This document shows, piece after piece, positions 35,715 to 43,222 of a DNA stretch of 64,000 bases; positions within the stretch are counted from its first letter, which is position 1, and the number at the start of each line of letters is the position of its first letter. The position numbers were made by a program, and so were the translations under genes. Below the pieces are notes generated by a model. The model saw only the letters and a list, made by a program, of their open reading frames with translations, searched no databases and was not told the DNA's origin. Source of the stretch: Zeaxanthinibacter enoshimensis (GTDB lineage Bacteria; Bacteroidota; Bacteroidia; Flavobacteriales; Flavobacteriaceae); NCBI RefSeq assembly GCF_004362865.1, contig NZ_SNYI01000002.1, positions 496,001-560,000 of the forward strand, given 5' to 3'.

Positions 35715-35920
35715 GTTGTAATTTTTTGAATTAATGTTGATCACTGTCCCGGTTTATTACTGTTACCAGGGATATTTTGGGTCCTTATGAACCGGTGGAA
35801 GGGACAGCTGAATTCCTGGGGCGAAAATAAGAAATTATGTAGCAATGTTGAGGGATATCGATTCAAAAGGTATTTGTTCATTTTATTATTTTCTATTTTT
35901 ACGGCTAGATCGCAGGCCTC

Positions 35921-37969
35921 ATGGGAAATACCTTGGACACTATTTATAAAAATCAGTCCCACATCTATAAATACTTTCTGTACCTGGTCACCCTGTGCCT
36001 GATTGTTTTTTTCTTTCCTAAAGGGGGGCAGTTTAAATACGAATTCCAAAAAGGTAAACCCTGGCAGTATGATAACCTGTATGCGCCTTTTGATTTCTCT
36101 ATCAAGAAGTCTGAGCAGGAGATCACCCAGGAACGAAATTCCATAGCTGCAAAACAGGCAGATTACTATGATTATAATGAGCGAATAGTGGAGCAGGTGA
36201 GGCAGGCCTACAGCGCCAATTTCGGACCTGCCTTCCCGGATGATCTCTATCCAGGGAATGAGAAAGTGCTGCTGGATACCGTGGGGAGATCCATCCTGAA
36301 TACCATTTACTCCCGGGGGATACTCAAGAATGATGGGAATGCCGGGAAAGGCGGAAGTATCTATATCATCCGTGGCAATGAAGCTGCCCAAATACAACGA
36401 TCAAAGCTCTATCGTATGAGCGAGGTGGATGAGGTGGTAGACAGTGTCCTGGCGGCAAGAGGAATGGAGCAGTTACAGAAACCTTTCCAGCAATTGTTCT
36501 TCGATATCCTGGAGCCCAACGTCATCCACAACCCCGAACTTTCCAATAAAGAGTTACAGGCAGAGCTGGCAAAGATCTCTTACACCCGGGGGACGGTTGA
36601 TGAAGGTAAACTGATCATTGCAAAAGGAGAGGTCGTGGAGGCCGAGAACCTCAATATCCTGCAATCCTTAAGAGACGAATACGAATCCGAGCTCTGGACG
36701 GAAAATAACTACTATTTTATCCTCTTCGGGTACTTTATCCTGGTGGCACTGGTGCTTATGATGCTGCTGTTGTTCATCAAGAAATACAGACCGGATATTT
36801 ACGACAATAATAAAAAGGTCACCTTTATCTTCTTTAATATCCTGGTGATGGTCTTTGTGACCACCCTGGTGGTAAAGTATGATGAGACCTATGTCTTCGT
36901 CGTACCTCTCTGTATTTTACCCCTTATCCTGAAGACGTTCTTTGATGCCCGCCTGGGGTTATTTGTACATGTACTTACGGTTTTGATACTGGGCTTCGTG
37001 GTGCCCAATAGTTTCGAATATATTTTCCTGCAGATCATCGCGGGTATTGTAACTATCCTTACGGTCTCCGAGTTGTATAAGCGGGCCAACCTGTTCATTT
37101 CGGTGGGGCAGATCACCCTGATCTACATCATAGGGTACTTTGCTTTCCATGTTATACAGGAGGGGACCATTGATACCATCTACTGGTACACCTTTGCGTA
37201 TTTCCTGCTCAATGGTATGATCACCCTGTTTGCACAGCCGCTGATCTATGTATACGAAAAGATCTTCGGAATGGTCTCGGATGTCTCCCTGCTCGAATTA
37301 TCCGATACCAATGCAAAGCTGTTGAAAGAACTCTCTAACAAGGCCCCCGGAACATTTCATCATTCGTTGCAGGTGGCAAACCTTGCAGAGGCGGCCGCGA
37401 ACGAAATTGGCGCCAATGCCATGCTGGTCAGGGTAGGGGCACTGTACCACGACATAGGGAAAATGAACAATCCCACCTACTTTACAGAGAACCAGGTGAC
37501 CAATGTGAATCCCCATAACGACCTGCCGGCGAAGGAGAGTGCAAGAATTATTATAAACCACGTAATAGAAGGGATAGAGATCGCGAGGCGGAACAAGGTG
37601 CCGGACCGGGTGATCGACTTTATCAGGACGCATCACGGGACCACACTGGTGTTCTATTTTTACAAGAAGCAGCAGGATAAAGAAGATTTTGTGGAAGAGA
37701 AGGATTTCAGGTACCCTGGGCCCATACCTTTTTCCAAGGAAACCGCGATACTGATGATGGCCGATTCGGTGGAAGCGGCATCAAAGAGCCTCAAGAACCC
37801 CTCTTACCGGGTTATTGATGAATTCGTGGATAAGATCATTAACGGGCAGATGCAGGCTAACCAGTTCCATAATGCGAACATAACTTTTAAAGAAATTGAG
37901 ACGGTAAAGAAAGTCCTGAAACAGAAGCTGACCAATATCTACCACCTGAGGGTAGAGTATCCTGAGTAA
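35921..37969 (+). CDS. pgpH: 7TM-HD phosphodiesterase PgpH (cyclic di-AMP type)
   Basis: A 682-residue membrane protein. An N-terminal span (YKYFLYLVTLCLIVFFFPKG, about 17-36) is followed by an extracytoplasmic 7TMR-HDED region to about residue 260, then about seven membrane spans, and a cytoplasmic HD domain with GALYHDIGKMNNP, the HDIG metal motif, plus HHGTTLVFYFY. PgpH-type proteins hydrolyse cyclic di-AMP; that assignment is by family. ATG 35921 fits the conserved MGNTLDTIYKNQS start. It is divergent from the thiolase gene; the 200-nt gap between them holds no clear gene. Confidence 0.93.
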   Translation: MGNTLDTIYKNQSHIYKYFLYLVTLCLIVFFFPKGGQFKYEFQKGKPWQYDNLYAPFDFSIKKSEQEITQERNSIAAKQADYYDYNERIVEQVRQAYSANFGPAFPDDLYPGNEKVLLDTVGRSILNTIYSRGILKNDGNAGKGGSIYIIRGNEAAQIQRSKLYRMSEVDEVVDSVLAARGMEQLQKPFQQLFFDILEPNVIHNPELSNKELQAELAKISYTRGTVDEGKLIIAKGEVVEAENLNILQSLRDEYESELWTENNYYFILFGYFILVALVLMMLLLFIKKYRPDIYDNNKKVTFIFFNILVMVFVTTLVVKYDETYVFVVPLCILPLILKTFFDARLGLFVHVLTVLILGFVVPNSFEYIFLQIIAGIVTILTVSELYKRANLFISVGQITLIYIIGYFAFHVIQEGTIDTIYWYTFAYFLLNGMITLFAQPLIYVYEKIFGMVSDVSLLELSDTNAKLLKELSNKAPGTFHHSLQVANLAEAAANEIGANAMLVRVGALYHDIGKMNNPTYFTENQVTNVNPHNDLPAKESARIIINHVIEGIEIARRNKVPDRVIDFIRTHHGTTLVFYFYKKQQDKEDFVEEKDFRYPGPIPFSKETAILMMADSVEAASKSLKNPSYRVIDEFVDKIINGQMQANQFHNANITFKEIETVKKVLKQKLTNIYHLRVEYPE

Positions 37970-38010
37970 CAGTTTTTTGCGAATTTTGGCTCAAAAAAAT
38001 TACAAAAAAG

Positions 38011-38041
38011 TTGTTTCCCTTGATATGAAGAATTACATTTG
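38011..38041 (+). promoter_or_regulatory. Promoter of the tRNA-Ser/tRNA-Pro unit
   Basis: TTG at 38011-38013, 20-nt spacer, TACATTTG at 38034-38041. The start would be near 38046, giving a 68-nt leader before tRNA-Ser. Confidence 0.6.
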
Positions 38042-38113
38042 CAGCCGCTTTGACAGTTAGAGATACTTAATTGCAAGGCGGATATTTACAAGCGTTCATT
38101 TGCTTAAAATATT

Positions 38114-38197
38114 GGAGAGGTGCCGGAGTGGTAACGGAGCAGATTGCTAATCTGTCGACGCGCAAGTGTCGCCTGGGTTCGAGTCCCAGTCTCTCCG
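38114..38197 (+). tRNA. tRNA-Ser (GCT anticodon)
   Basis: An 84-nt class II tRNA with a long variable arm. The acceptor strands GGAGAGG and TCTCTCC pair, anticodon GCT lies at 38146-38148 in a 7-nt loop between CAGAT and ATCTG, and the T arm is CTGGGTTCGAGTCCCAG. The discriminator is G and CCA is not encoded. It decodes AGC/AGU and is followed 49 nt later by tRNA-Pro. Confidence 0.97.
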
Positions 38198-38246
38198 CAA
38201 ATAATCGGAGGATACCACCGGGAATGATTCCTCTAAGACAACACCT

Positions 38247-38324
38247 CGGGGTGTAGCGTAGCCCGGTTATCGCGCCTGCTTTGGGAGCAGGAGGTCGCAG
38301 GTTCGAATCCTGCCACCCCGACCA
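38247..38324 (+). tRNA. tRNA-Pro (TGG anticodon), CCA encoded
   Basis: The acceptor strands CGGGGTG and CACCCCG pair (38247-38253 with 38314-38320). The anticodon TGG is at 38282-38284 in the loop between CCTGC and GCAGG. The T arm is CGCAGGTTCGAATCCTGC, and A plus CCA follow at 38321-38324. Its last 20 nt recur at 38756-38775. Confidence 0.97.
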
Positions 38325-38330
38325 ACAAAA

Positions 38331-38357
38331 GCCAGACAGAATTGTCTGGCTTTTTTT
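38331..38357 (+). terminator. Terminator of the tRNA-Ser/Pro unit
   Basis: An 8-bp perfect stem GCCAGACA/TGTCTGGC (38331-38338 and 38343-38350) with loop GAAT and T7 run, 6 nt after the tRNA-Pro CCA. Confidence 0.92.
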
Positions 38358-38430
38358 ATTCCCCAAAGGCCGGCAAGCTTGCTTGCAGTGCCATAGGGAA
38401 TAAAAAACACGGAAACCGCAGGTTTCCTGG

Positions 38431-38731
38431 CTTTTGTTGAGCAACACCCCCTTCTCAGGATCACGAGCACAGCGAGTAATCCTGATGGTTCGAAGTTCGA
38501 GGTTTGAGGCGCAAATTGTAGTATCCCAAAAGCTTATTTTGGGTAGAAATTAGAATACCGCAGGTTTGAGGACTTTTGTTGAGCAACACCCCCTTCTCAG
38601 GATCACGAGCACAGCGAGTAATCCTGATGGTTCGAAGTTCGAGGTTTGAGGCGCAAATTGTAGTATCCCAAAAACTTATTTTGGGTAGAAATTAGAATAC
38701 CGCAGGTTTGAGAACTTTTGTTGAGCAACAC
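38431..38731. repeat. Tandem repeat of 142-bp units
   Basis: Unit A is 38431-38572, unit B is 38573-38714, and a third begins at 38715 and diverges after 17 nt. A and B differ at only a few positions. Sequence just left of A (from about 38395) resembles the end of a unit, so about 2.7 copies once existed. Each unit holds two inverted repeats: TCAGGAT/ATCCTGA and CCCAAAA/TTTTGGG. Also present is the heptamer pattern GTTCGAA GTTCGAG GTTTGAG seen at 51350. No ORF or RNA family is recognised. Confidence 0.85.
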
Positions 38732-38775
38732 GCTCCATACAGGTTCAGGGCAGCTAATCCTGCCACCCCGACCAA

Positions 38776-38810
38776 GAAAATCCAATCACGTAAGTGATAG
38801 ATTTTTTTTT
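38776..38810 (+). terminator. Second terminator-like hairpin after the duplicated tRNA end
   Basis: Stem ATCAC/GTGAT (38785-38789, 38794-38798), extended by AAAATC/GATTTT (38777-38782, 38800-38805), with a T run to 38810. It sits exactly where a terminator would follow the duplicated tRNA-Pro 3' end. Confidence 0.75.
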
Positions 38811-38876
38811 ACACTAATGCGGGCTTCCAGCTTTAATTCAGGCCAGCAGCTTGTCCCCCTTTCCCCCTGTCACCCC

Positions 38877-39602
38877 CTACATAAACTGACCATCCAGAAT
38901 TCGCTCTTTCACCTCGCTGAGATAGCTTCTTCCAATGGTATACCTCTCGTTGCCGATATGAAGCATATTGCCTTCCACAGCTTCAACCTTGTCAATGGAT
39001 ACTGAGTAGGAGCGGTGAATTCGGATGAATTTAGTGGCAGGGAGTTCTTCGGTAAAACTACCTAAAGTAGTATGTACTATATAAGAGGTGTCTGCAGTCC
39101 TGATTCGGATATAATCCTTCAGGCTTTCCACCACCATGATCTGATCCAGGTATATCTTCTGTATCCGTTTTTTATCGACCTTGACAAAGATGCTTTCCTT
39201 ATCCTTTTCAATATTTGATTCGGGAGCCGGCGCATATTTACCACAGCGCAGGGCAATGGCCCTGTTCACCGTTTGCATGAAACGGGAAAAAGGGAAAGGT
39301 TTCAGGAGGTAATCTATAGCTTCGAGTTCATAACTCTTAACTGCATATTCCTTGTAAGCGGTGGTGATTACCACCATGGTATCCTTTTGAACAGTCTTCA
39401 TAAATTCCAGGCCATTAAGCCTGGGCATATTGATGTCGAGAAAGATCAGGTCCACCGGGTGGGACTGTTGATAAAGGGAGGCTTCCACCGCATTGGTGAA
39501 GGTGCGCTCTAGCTGAAGCTCCTGAATCTGGTCCGAGTAATTCTTTAATATATTAATGGCCAGGGGTTCATCATCTACGATGATAGCTTTTAAAGGTTTC
39601 AT
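38877..39602 (-). CDS. LytTR-family response regulator of a LytS-type pair
   Basis: A 241-residue regulator: receiver (MKPLKAIIVDDEPLAINIL, phospho-acceptor in LIFLDINMPRLNG, Lys in LLKPF) and LytTR output domain (KKIYLDQIMVVESLKDYIR style segment, FIRIHRSYSVSIDKVEAVEG). Its ATG overlaps the end of the histidine kinase gene by 4 nt, so the pair is co-translated. It is divergent from the CBM9-SusCD glycan locus, for which it may be the regulator. Confidence 0.93.
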   Translation of the reverse strand: MKPLKAIIVDDEPLAINILKNYSDQIQELQLERTFTNAVEASLYQQSHPVDLIFLDINMPRLNGLEFMKTVQKDTMVVITTAYKEYAVKSYELEAIDYLLKPFPFSRFMQTVNRAIALRCGKYAPAPESNIEKDKESIFVKVDKKRIQKIYLDQIMVVESLKDYIRIRTADTSYIVHTTLGSFTEELPATKFIRIHRSYSVSIDKVEAVEGNMLHIGNERYTIGRSYLSEVKERILDGQFM

Positions 39603-40636
39603 ACTTTCAATTTTAATAGGACCCGGTAGTTCTGTTCTGATTCAGAAATGGTTAAATCGTAATCTTCTGGCCTGAATGCAAGGGATAAGCGTTTACGGAC
39701 ATTACTCAGCCCTATACCTTTTTCAGGATGTTCGTGTAAAGATTGATCTGACTCCGGTCTGATACTATTATTTGTTTCAAAATGCAGCCAGTTCTCCTTG
39801 ACCTTTGCATTGATTTCAATGAAAATGGGTTCAGTTGAACTACTTCCGGCATGCTTAAAGCAATTTTCAACCAGGGGGATCAGTAACATAGGAGGGATGC
39901 TGCATTCGTCATATTTACCAGACACATTCCACTGCAGGTGCAAGGAGTCGTCATAGCGTATTCGTTGTAACTCTATATAATTGTGAATGTATCGGAACTC
40001 CTCATGAAGCGTTTGATATGGACGGTCTGTAGAATACAGGAGATGACGCATCATGTCCGATAATTTTAATACGACCTGGGGTGCTTTAGGGGATTGCTCC
40101 AGCGTTAAGGAATAAATATTATTAAGGGTATTAAAGAAGAAATGCGGTGAAACCTGGGTCTTGAGTAATTGGAGTTCAGTGCTGAGCTGTCGTTTCTCCA
40201 GGGCATGGAATTTACTGTTTTCCCGCAGCCAGTCTATTGTGATTTTGATAGCCGTCACAAAAGAGATTACGTATAATTCACCGAGCATAGCGGTAATGGC
40301 ATAATTAAGCGTCATTTCACTTATGGGCTGATGTCCTGCAGGAATAGAACTGGCACCCAGGAGAGCCTGGGTCAGGTTATATTTCACCAGCAACATCAAT
40401 CCTAAAGCCCCCAATACCAGTAAGCTATAATCCAGGTATTTTCTCCTGAAAATATATCTTGGCATCAGCACGTAGATGTTCAGGTAAGCTAGCGCCATAT
40501 GAATAGGAAAGCCTATGAGGTTTGCTTTAAAGGAGTAGGAGTAATCATTAAAGTAACTACCCCACCGGAGGGTGTTAAACAGAAAATAGATCAGCCAGAA
40601 AATCAGGTGATGCCTGAATTTTATCTGATATTTCAT
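39599..40636 (-). CDS. LytS-type sensor histidine kinase
   Basis: A 345-residue kinase with about four N-terminal membrane spans (to about residue 150) and the pfam06580 kinase domain. The H-box is QVSPHFFFNTLNNIYSL, the N-box PLVENCFKHAG and the G-box GIGLSNVRKRL. There is no large sensor domain, so the membrane part or a partner must sense the signal. It heads the operon with the LytTR regulator and points away from the gene at 40786, with about 150 bp of shared control region. Confidence 0.92.
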   Translation of the reverse strand: MKYQIKFRHHLIFWLIYFLFNTLRWGSYFNDYSYSFKANLIGFPIHMALAYLNIYVLMPRYIFRRKYLDYSLLVLGALGLMLLVKYNLTQALLGASSIPAGHQPISEMTLNYAITAMLGELYVISFVTAIKITIDWLRENSKFHALEKRQLSTELQLLKTQVSPHFFFNTLNNIYSLTLEQSPKAPQVVLKLSDMMRHLLYSTDRPYQTLHEEFRYIHNYIELQRIRYDDSLHLQWNVSGKYDECSIPPMLLIPLVENCFKHAGSSSTEPIFIEINAKVKENWLHFETNNSIRPESDQSLHEHPEKGIGLSNVRKRLSLAFRPEDYDLTISESEQNYRVLLKLKV

Positions 40637-40785
40637 AGGTTAAAGATGTAAGATTTGGCATGGATATTCCGGATGCTAATAACGGGAGTTTTTATAAATC
40701 ATTCAGCTTCGCAGAAATGTTGTTGGTCTATTTTTATTGGTCGTGTAGAAAATTAGTTATTTTTTGTTTAACTATTAAATATAAG

Positions 40786-41940
40786 ATGTCAAAAGTCCCC
40801 CGAATTCAGTTATCTCCTCTACAACACGGCAGTGATGGCACTGACAGCTCGTATTCAATTTCTTCTGTTCCCCGGGCGTTTAATGTCCCTGTCCGGTCAT
40901 GGATATTTTTATTCTTACTATTCTGTGTTATAAGTAAGCCCGCAATTTCGCAAGTTTCACCACGATCATACACAGCATACAAGTCCCTGAGCGAAATTAA
41001 GATAGATGGAAGGGCCGATGAAGCAAGCTGGGACAATGCTCCCTGGAGCGATGATTTTATTGATATCGAAGGCAAAAAGATCCCCTCATACCGGACTCGG
41101 GTAAAAATGCTGTGGGACAGCAACAATCTCTATGTTTTTGCAAAAATGGAGGAACCGCATGTATGGGCTACCCTGAAACAGAGAGATACCGTAATCTTCT
41201 ACAATAATGATTTTGAGATATTCATTGACCCTGATGGGGATACTCACCATTACATGGAGTTAGAAGTGAATGCGCATAATACGGTTTGGGATCTCCTTTT
41301 GAGCAAACCTTACAGGAATGGGGGGCTTGTGGTCGATCATTGGGATTTTAAAGGATTAAAGACTGCAGTACATATCCTCGGATCTTTGAATGACCCCCGT
41401 GATACCGATCAGGGATGGCAGGTAGAGATAGCGATACCCTGGGAATCAATGAAGGAATTGTATCCCGGCGCTGCACTACCTGAAAATTCGTTCTGGAGGA
41501 TCAATTTTTCAAGGGTGAACTGGGATTACGAATTAGATGGCAAGCGATACAGCCGGAAAAAGGATGCTGCCGGTAATTTTATGCCGGAGTATAACTGGGT
41601 TTGGTCTCCGCAGGGAGTGATCAATATGCATGAACCGGAACATTGGGGGTACGTTTATTTTTCGGATAAACAGGGGGTGGATAACATTTTTAAGATTCCT
41701 GATGATGAAACTTTGAAATGGTCGCTCTATCAGGTCTACCGTGAAATGCTACAATCCCCGTCCCGGATCAACGATATCACCGGAACAAAGACGATTGGCG
41801 AATTAGAATTCATGGGAAGTAAGGTGAATATTCACTTTGAAACACACAACGCCGGTTATAATCTCTATTTAAATAACCCCTTTAACGGGAATAAACTTCT
41901 GATCAGGGAAGATGGAAAATTCATTAAATATGAAAACTAA
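40786..41940 (+). CDS. Exported CBM9-like carbohydrate-binding protein
   Basis: I start at ATG 40786 (MSKVPRIQL); the frame is open from 40660. A hydrophobic segment WIFLFLLFCVISKPAISQ (about 39-56) looks like a signal peptide, although the preceding n-region is unusually long. The rest matches the CBM9-like fold of DOMON type: IDGRADEASWDNAPW, RVKMLWDSNNLYVFAKME and DPDGDTHHYMELEVNAHNTVWDLLL. Such proteins bind or recognise glycans at the surface. It is the first gene of a glycan locus and overlaps the next gene by 11 nt. Confidence 0.8.
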   Translation: MSKVPRIQLSPLQHGSDGTDSSYSISSVPRAFNVPVRSWIFLFLLFCVISKPAISQVSPRSYTAYKSLSEIKIDGRADEASWDNAPWSDDFIDIEGKKIPSYRTRVKMLWDSNNLYVFAKMEEPHVWATLKQRDTVIFYNNDFEIFIDPDGDTHHYMELEVNAHNTVWDLLLSKPYRNGGLVVDHWDFKGLKTAVHILGSLNDPRDTDQGWQVEIAIPWESMKELYPGAALPENSFWRINFSRVNWDYELDGKRYSRKKDAAGNFMPEYNWVWSPQGVINMHEPEHWGYVYFSDKQGVDNIFKIPDDETLKWSLYQVYREMLQSPSRINDITGTKTIGELEFMGSKVNIHFETHNAGYNLYLNNPFNGNKLLIREDGKFIKYEN

Positions 41941-43009
41941 ATTACTTTCAACATGCGTCTTTTTAATCCTGGCTTTTGCTTTTTTTTCGTTCAGCAAGGC
42001 GGGAGAAACCAATAATGATCCTCCGAAATTCTGGGCTTGGATGGGTGCCGATGCCAGTAAAAGTGATGCTCATTACGCAGAAGTGTTCCATAAATATAAA
42101 GCAGGAGGGCTGGATGCTGTATTAATCAATACCAACGCAGACCCGGAACTGTTACGGCGTTTGACTCCATTGGCTACAAAAGCCGGGCTGGAAGTACATG
42201 CGTGGATGTTTACAGTGAACAGGCCGGGAGATGCGATAGCCGAACAACATCCTGAGTGGTATGCAGTCAGCAGGGATGGAAAATCCTGTTATGATGATCC
42301 ACCTTACGTAGGTTACTATAAATGGTTATGCCCAACAAGAGAAGAGTCCAAGGCTCACATTTTAAAGCTGGTCGAACAATTGGCTGCTGTTGAAGGAGTG
42401 AGTAGTGTACACCTGGATTACATTCGCTATTCTGATATTTTTCTACCCATTGGGCTATTACCAAAATACAATCTTGAACAGGAGACAGAATTAGCCCGAT
42501 ATGATTTCTGCTATTGCGATGTGTGCCGAGCTGAATTCGAGAAAATTCATCATAAAGTTCCCCAGGAACTCGATAATCCTGCTATAGATATGGAATGGAA
42601 GAATTTCCGGCTGAACCGGATCAGGGCAGTAGTGAATGAAGCTTATGAAATTGTCCATAAATATGGAAAACAATTGACCGCTGCTGTATTTCCTTACCCG
42701 GAAATGGCAGATCATATGGTGCGTCAGCGTTGGGATAAATGGGATGTCGACATGGTCCTTCCCATGATCTATCATGGCTTTTACCTGGAAGATTTAGACT
42801 GGATCGGTTACGCCACCAGACAAGGTGTGAGCGACCTGAAGTATAAACCGACAAGTCTTCATACAGGGCTTTTCATCCCTGACCTTGATCCTTCTGATCT
42901 TCGTAAAGCCATAAAACTGGCCCTGGATAACGGGGCGAAAGGTGTGGCCCTCTTTGATGCATCTGCATTAACGCCTGAGCATTTAGCAATTATCAGGGAA
43001 TTCAAATAA
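41930..43009 (+). CDS. Exported TIM-barrel glycosidase-like protein (GH10-like/GHL group)
   Basis: The start at ATG 41930 overlaps the CBM9 gene's end. The 359-residue protein has a signal peptide (MKTKLLSTCVFLILAFAFFS), then a barrel with GGLDAVLINTN, HLDYIRYSD (acidic cluster), YCDVCRAEFE and MVLPMIYHGF. These fit the putative glycoside hydrolase group annotated as GHL10 or family-10-like; catalytic acids cannot be assigned with certainty. Together with CBM9 and SusCD it suggests degradation of a plant or algal polymer. No known CAZy family can be named from sequence by eye. Confidence 0.65.
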   Translation: MKTKLLSTCVFLILAFAFFSFSKAGETNNDPPKFWAWMGADASKSDAHYAEVFHKYKAGGLDAVLINTNADPELLRRLTPLATKAGLEVHAWMFTVNRPGDAIAEQHPEWYAVSRDGKSCYDDPPYVGYYKWLCPTREESKAHILKLVEQLAAVEGVSSVHLDYIRYSDIFLPIGLLPKYNLEQETELARYDFCYCDVCRAEFEKIHHKVPQELDNPAIDMEWKNFRLNRIRAVVNEAYEIVHKYGKQLTAAVFPYPEMADHMVRQRWDKWDVDMVLPMIYHGFYLEDLDWIGYATRQGVSDLKYKPTSLHTGLFIPDLDPSDLRKAIKLALDNGAKGVALFDASALTPEHLAIIREFK

Positions 43010-43148
43010 TCACATTTAAGGTTAACAGTCTCTAGGTTTCCCTGTAATACTCATTCTGGGGTGGAATTTTGTTGAACTTTTTCCATGTTTCAATTGTGGG
43101 CATTCTGGTCTCATTGAGCTATCGACAGCAGTTGTTGGTCGAAATTTA

Positions 43149-43178
43149 TTTGAAGAGAGATCAGGATTTTCATATTTG
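43149..43178 (+). promoter_or_regulatory. susC promoter
   Basis: TTTG at 43149-43152, 18-nt spacer, and CATATTTG at 43171-43178 (one mismatch from TAnnTTTG). The predicted start is near 43183, 40 nt before the ATG at 43223. So susCD can be expressed apart from the upstream CBM9-hydrolase pair. Confidence 0.5.
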
Positions 43179-43222
43179 TGTGGTTCATTCTATCAACTAA
43201 GAACCAACTAAAACTAAACAAA

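Larger units (their letters stand above)
38306..38775. repeat. Direct repeat of the tRNA-Pro 3' end
   Basis: The 20-nt sequence AATCCTGCCACCCCGACCAA at 38306-38325 (tRNA-Pro 3' end) recurs exactly at 38756-38775, 450 bp away, and the second copy again has a terminator after it. No integrase or gene lies between. It looks like the att duplication left by insertion at a tRNA, or a partial tRNA duplication. Confidence 0.75.

Noticed and set aside
35787-36002. A 71-codon plus-strand frame before pgpH
   Set aside because: It overlaps the pgpH N-terminus in another frame and has no signature.
38067-38470. Open frames antisense to the tRNA genes, encoding segments such as GGRIRTCDLLLPKQAR and WQDSNLRPPAPKAGAI
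   Set aside because: These are the well-known artefactual translations of tRNA sequence and its flank; the tRNAs explain the sequence.
38306-38775. A genomic island inserted at tRNA-Pro
   Set aside because: The interval is just 450 bp, contains no integrase or cargo, and only the footprint remains; kept as a repeat and finding.
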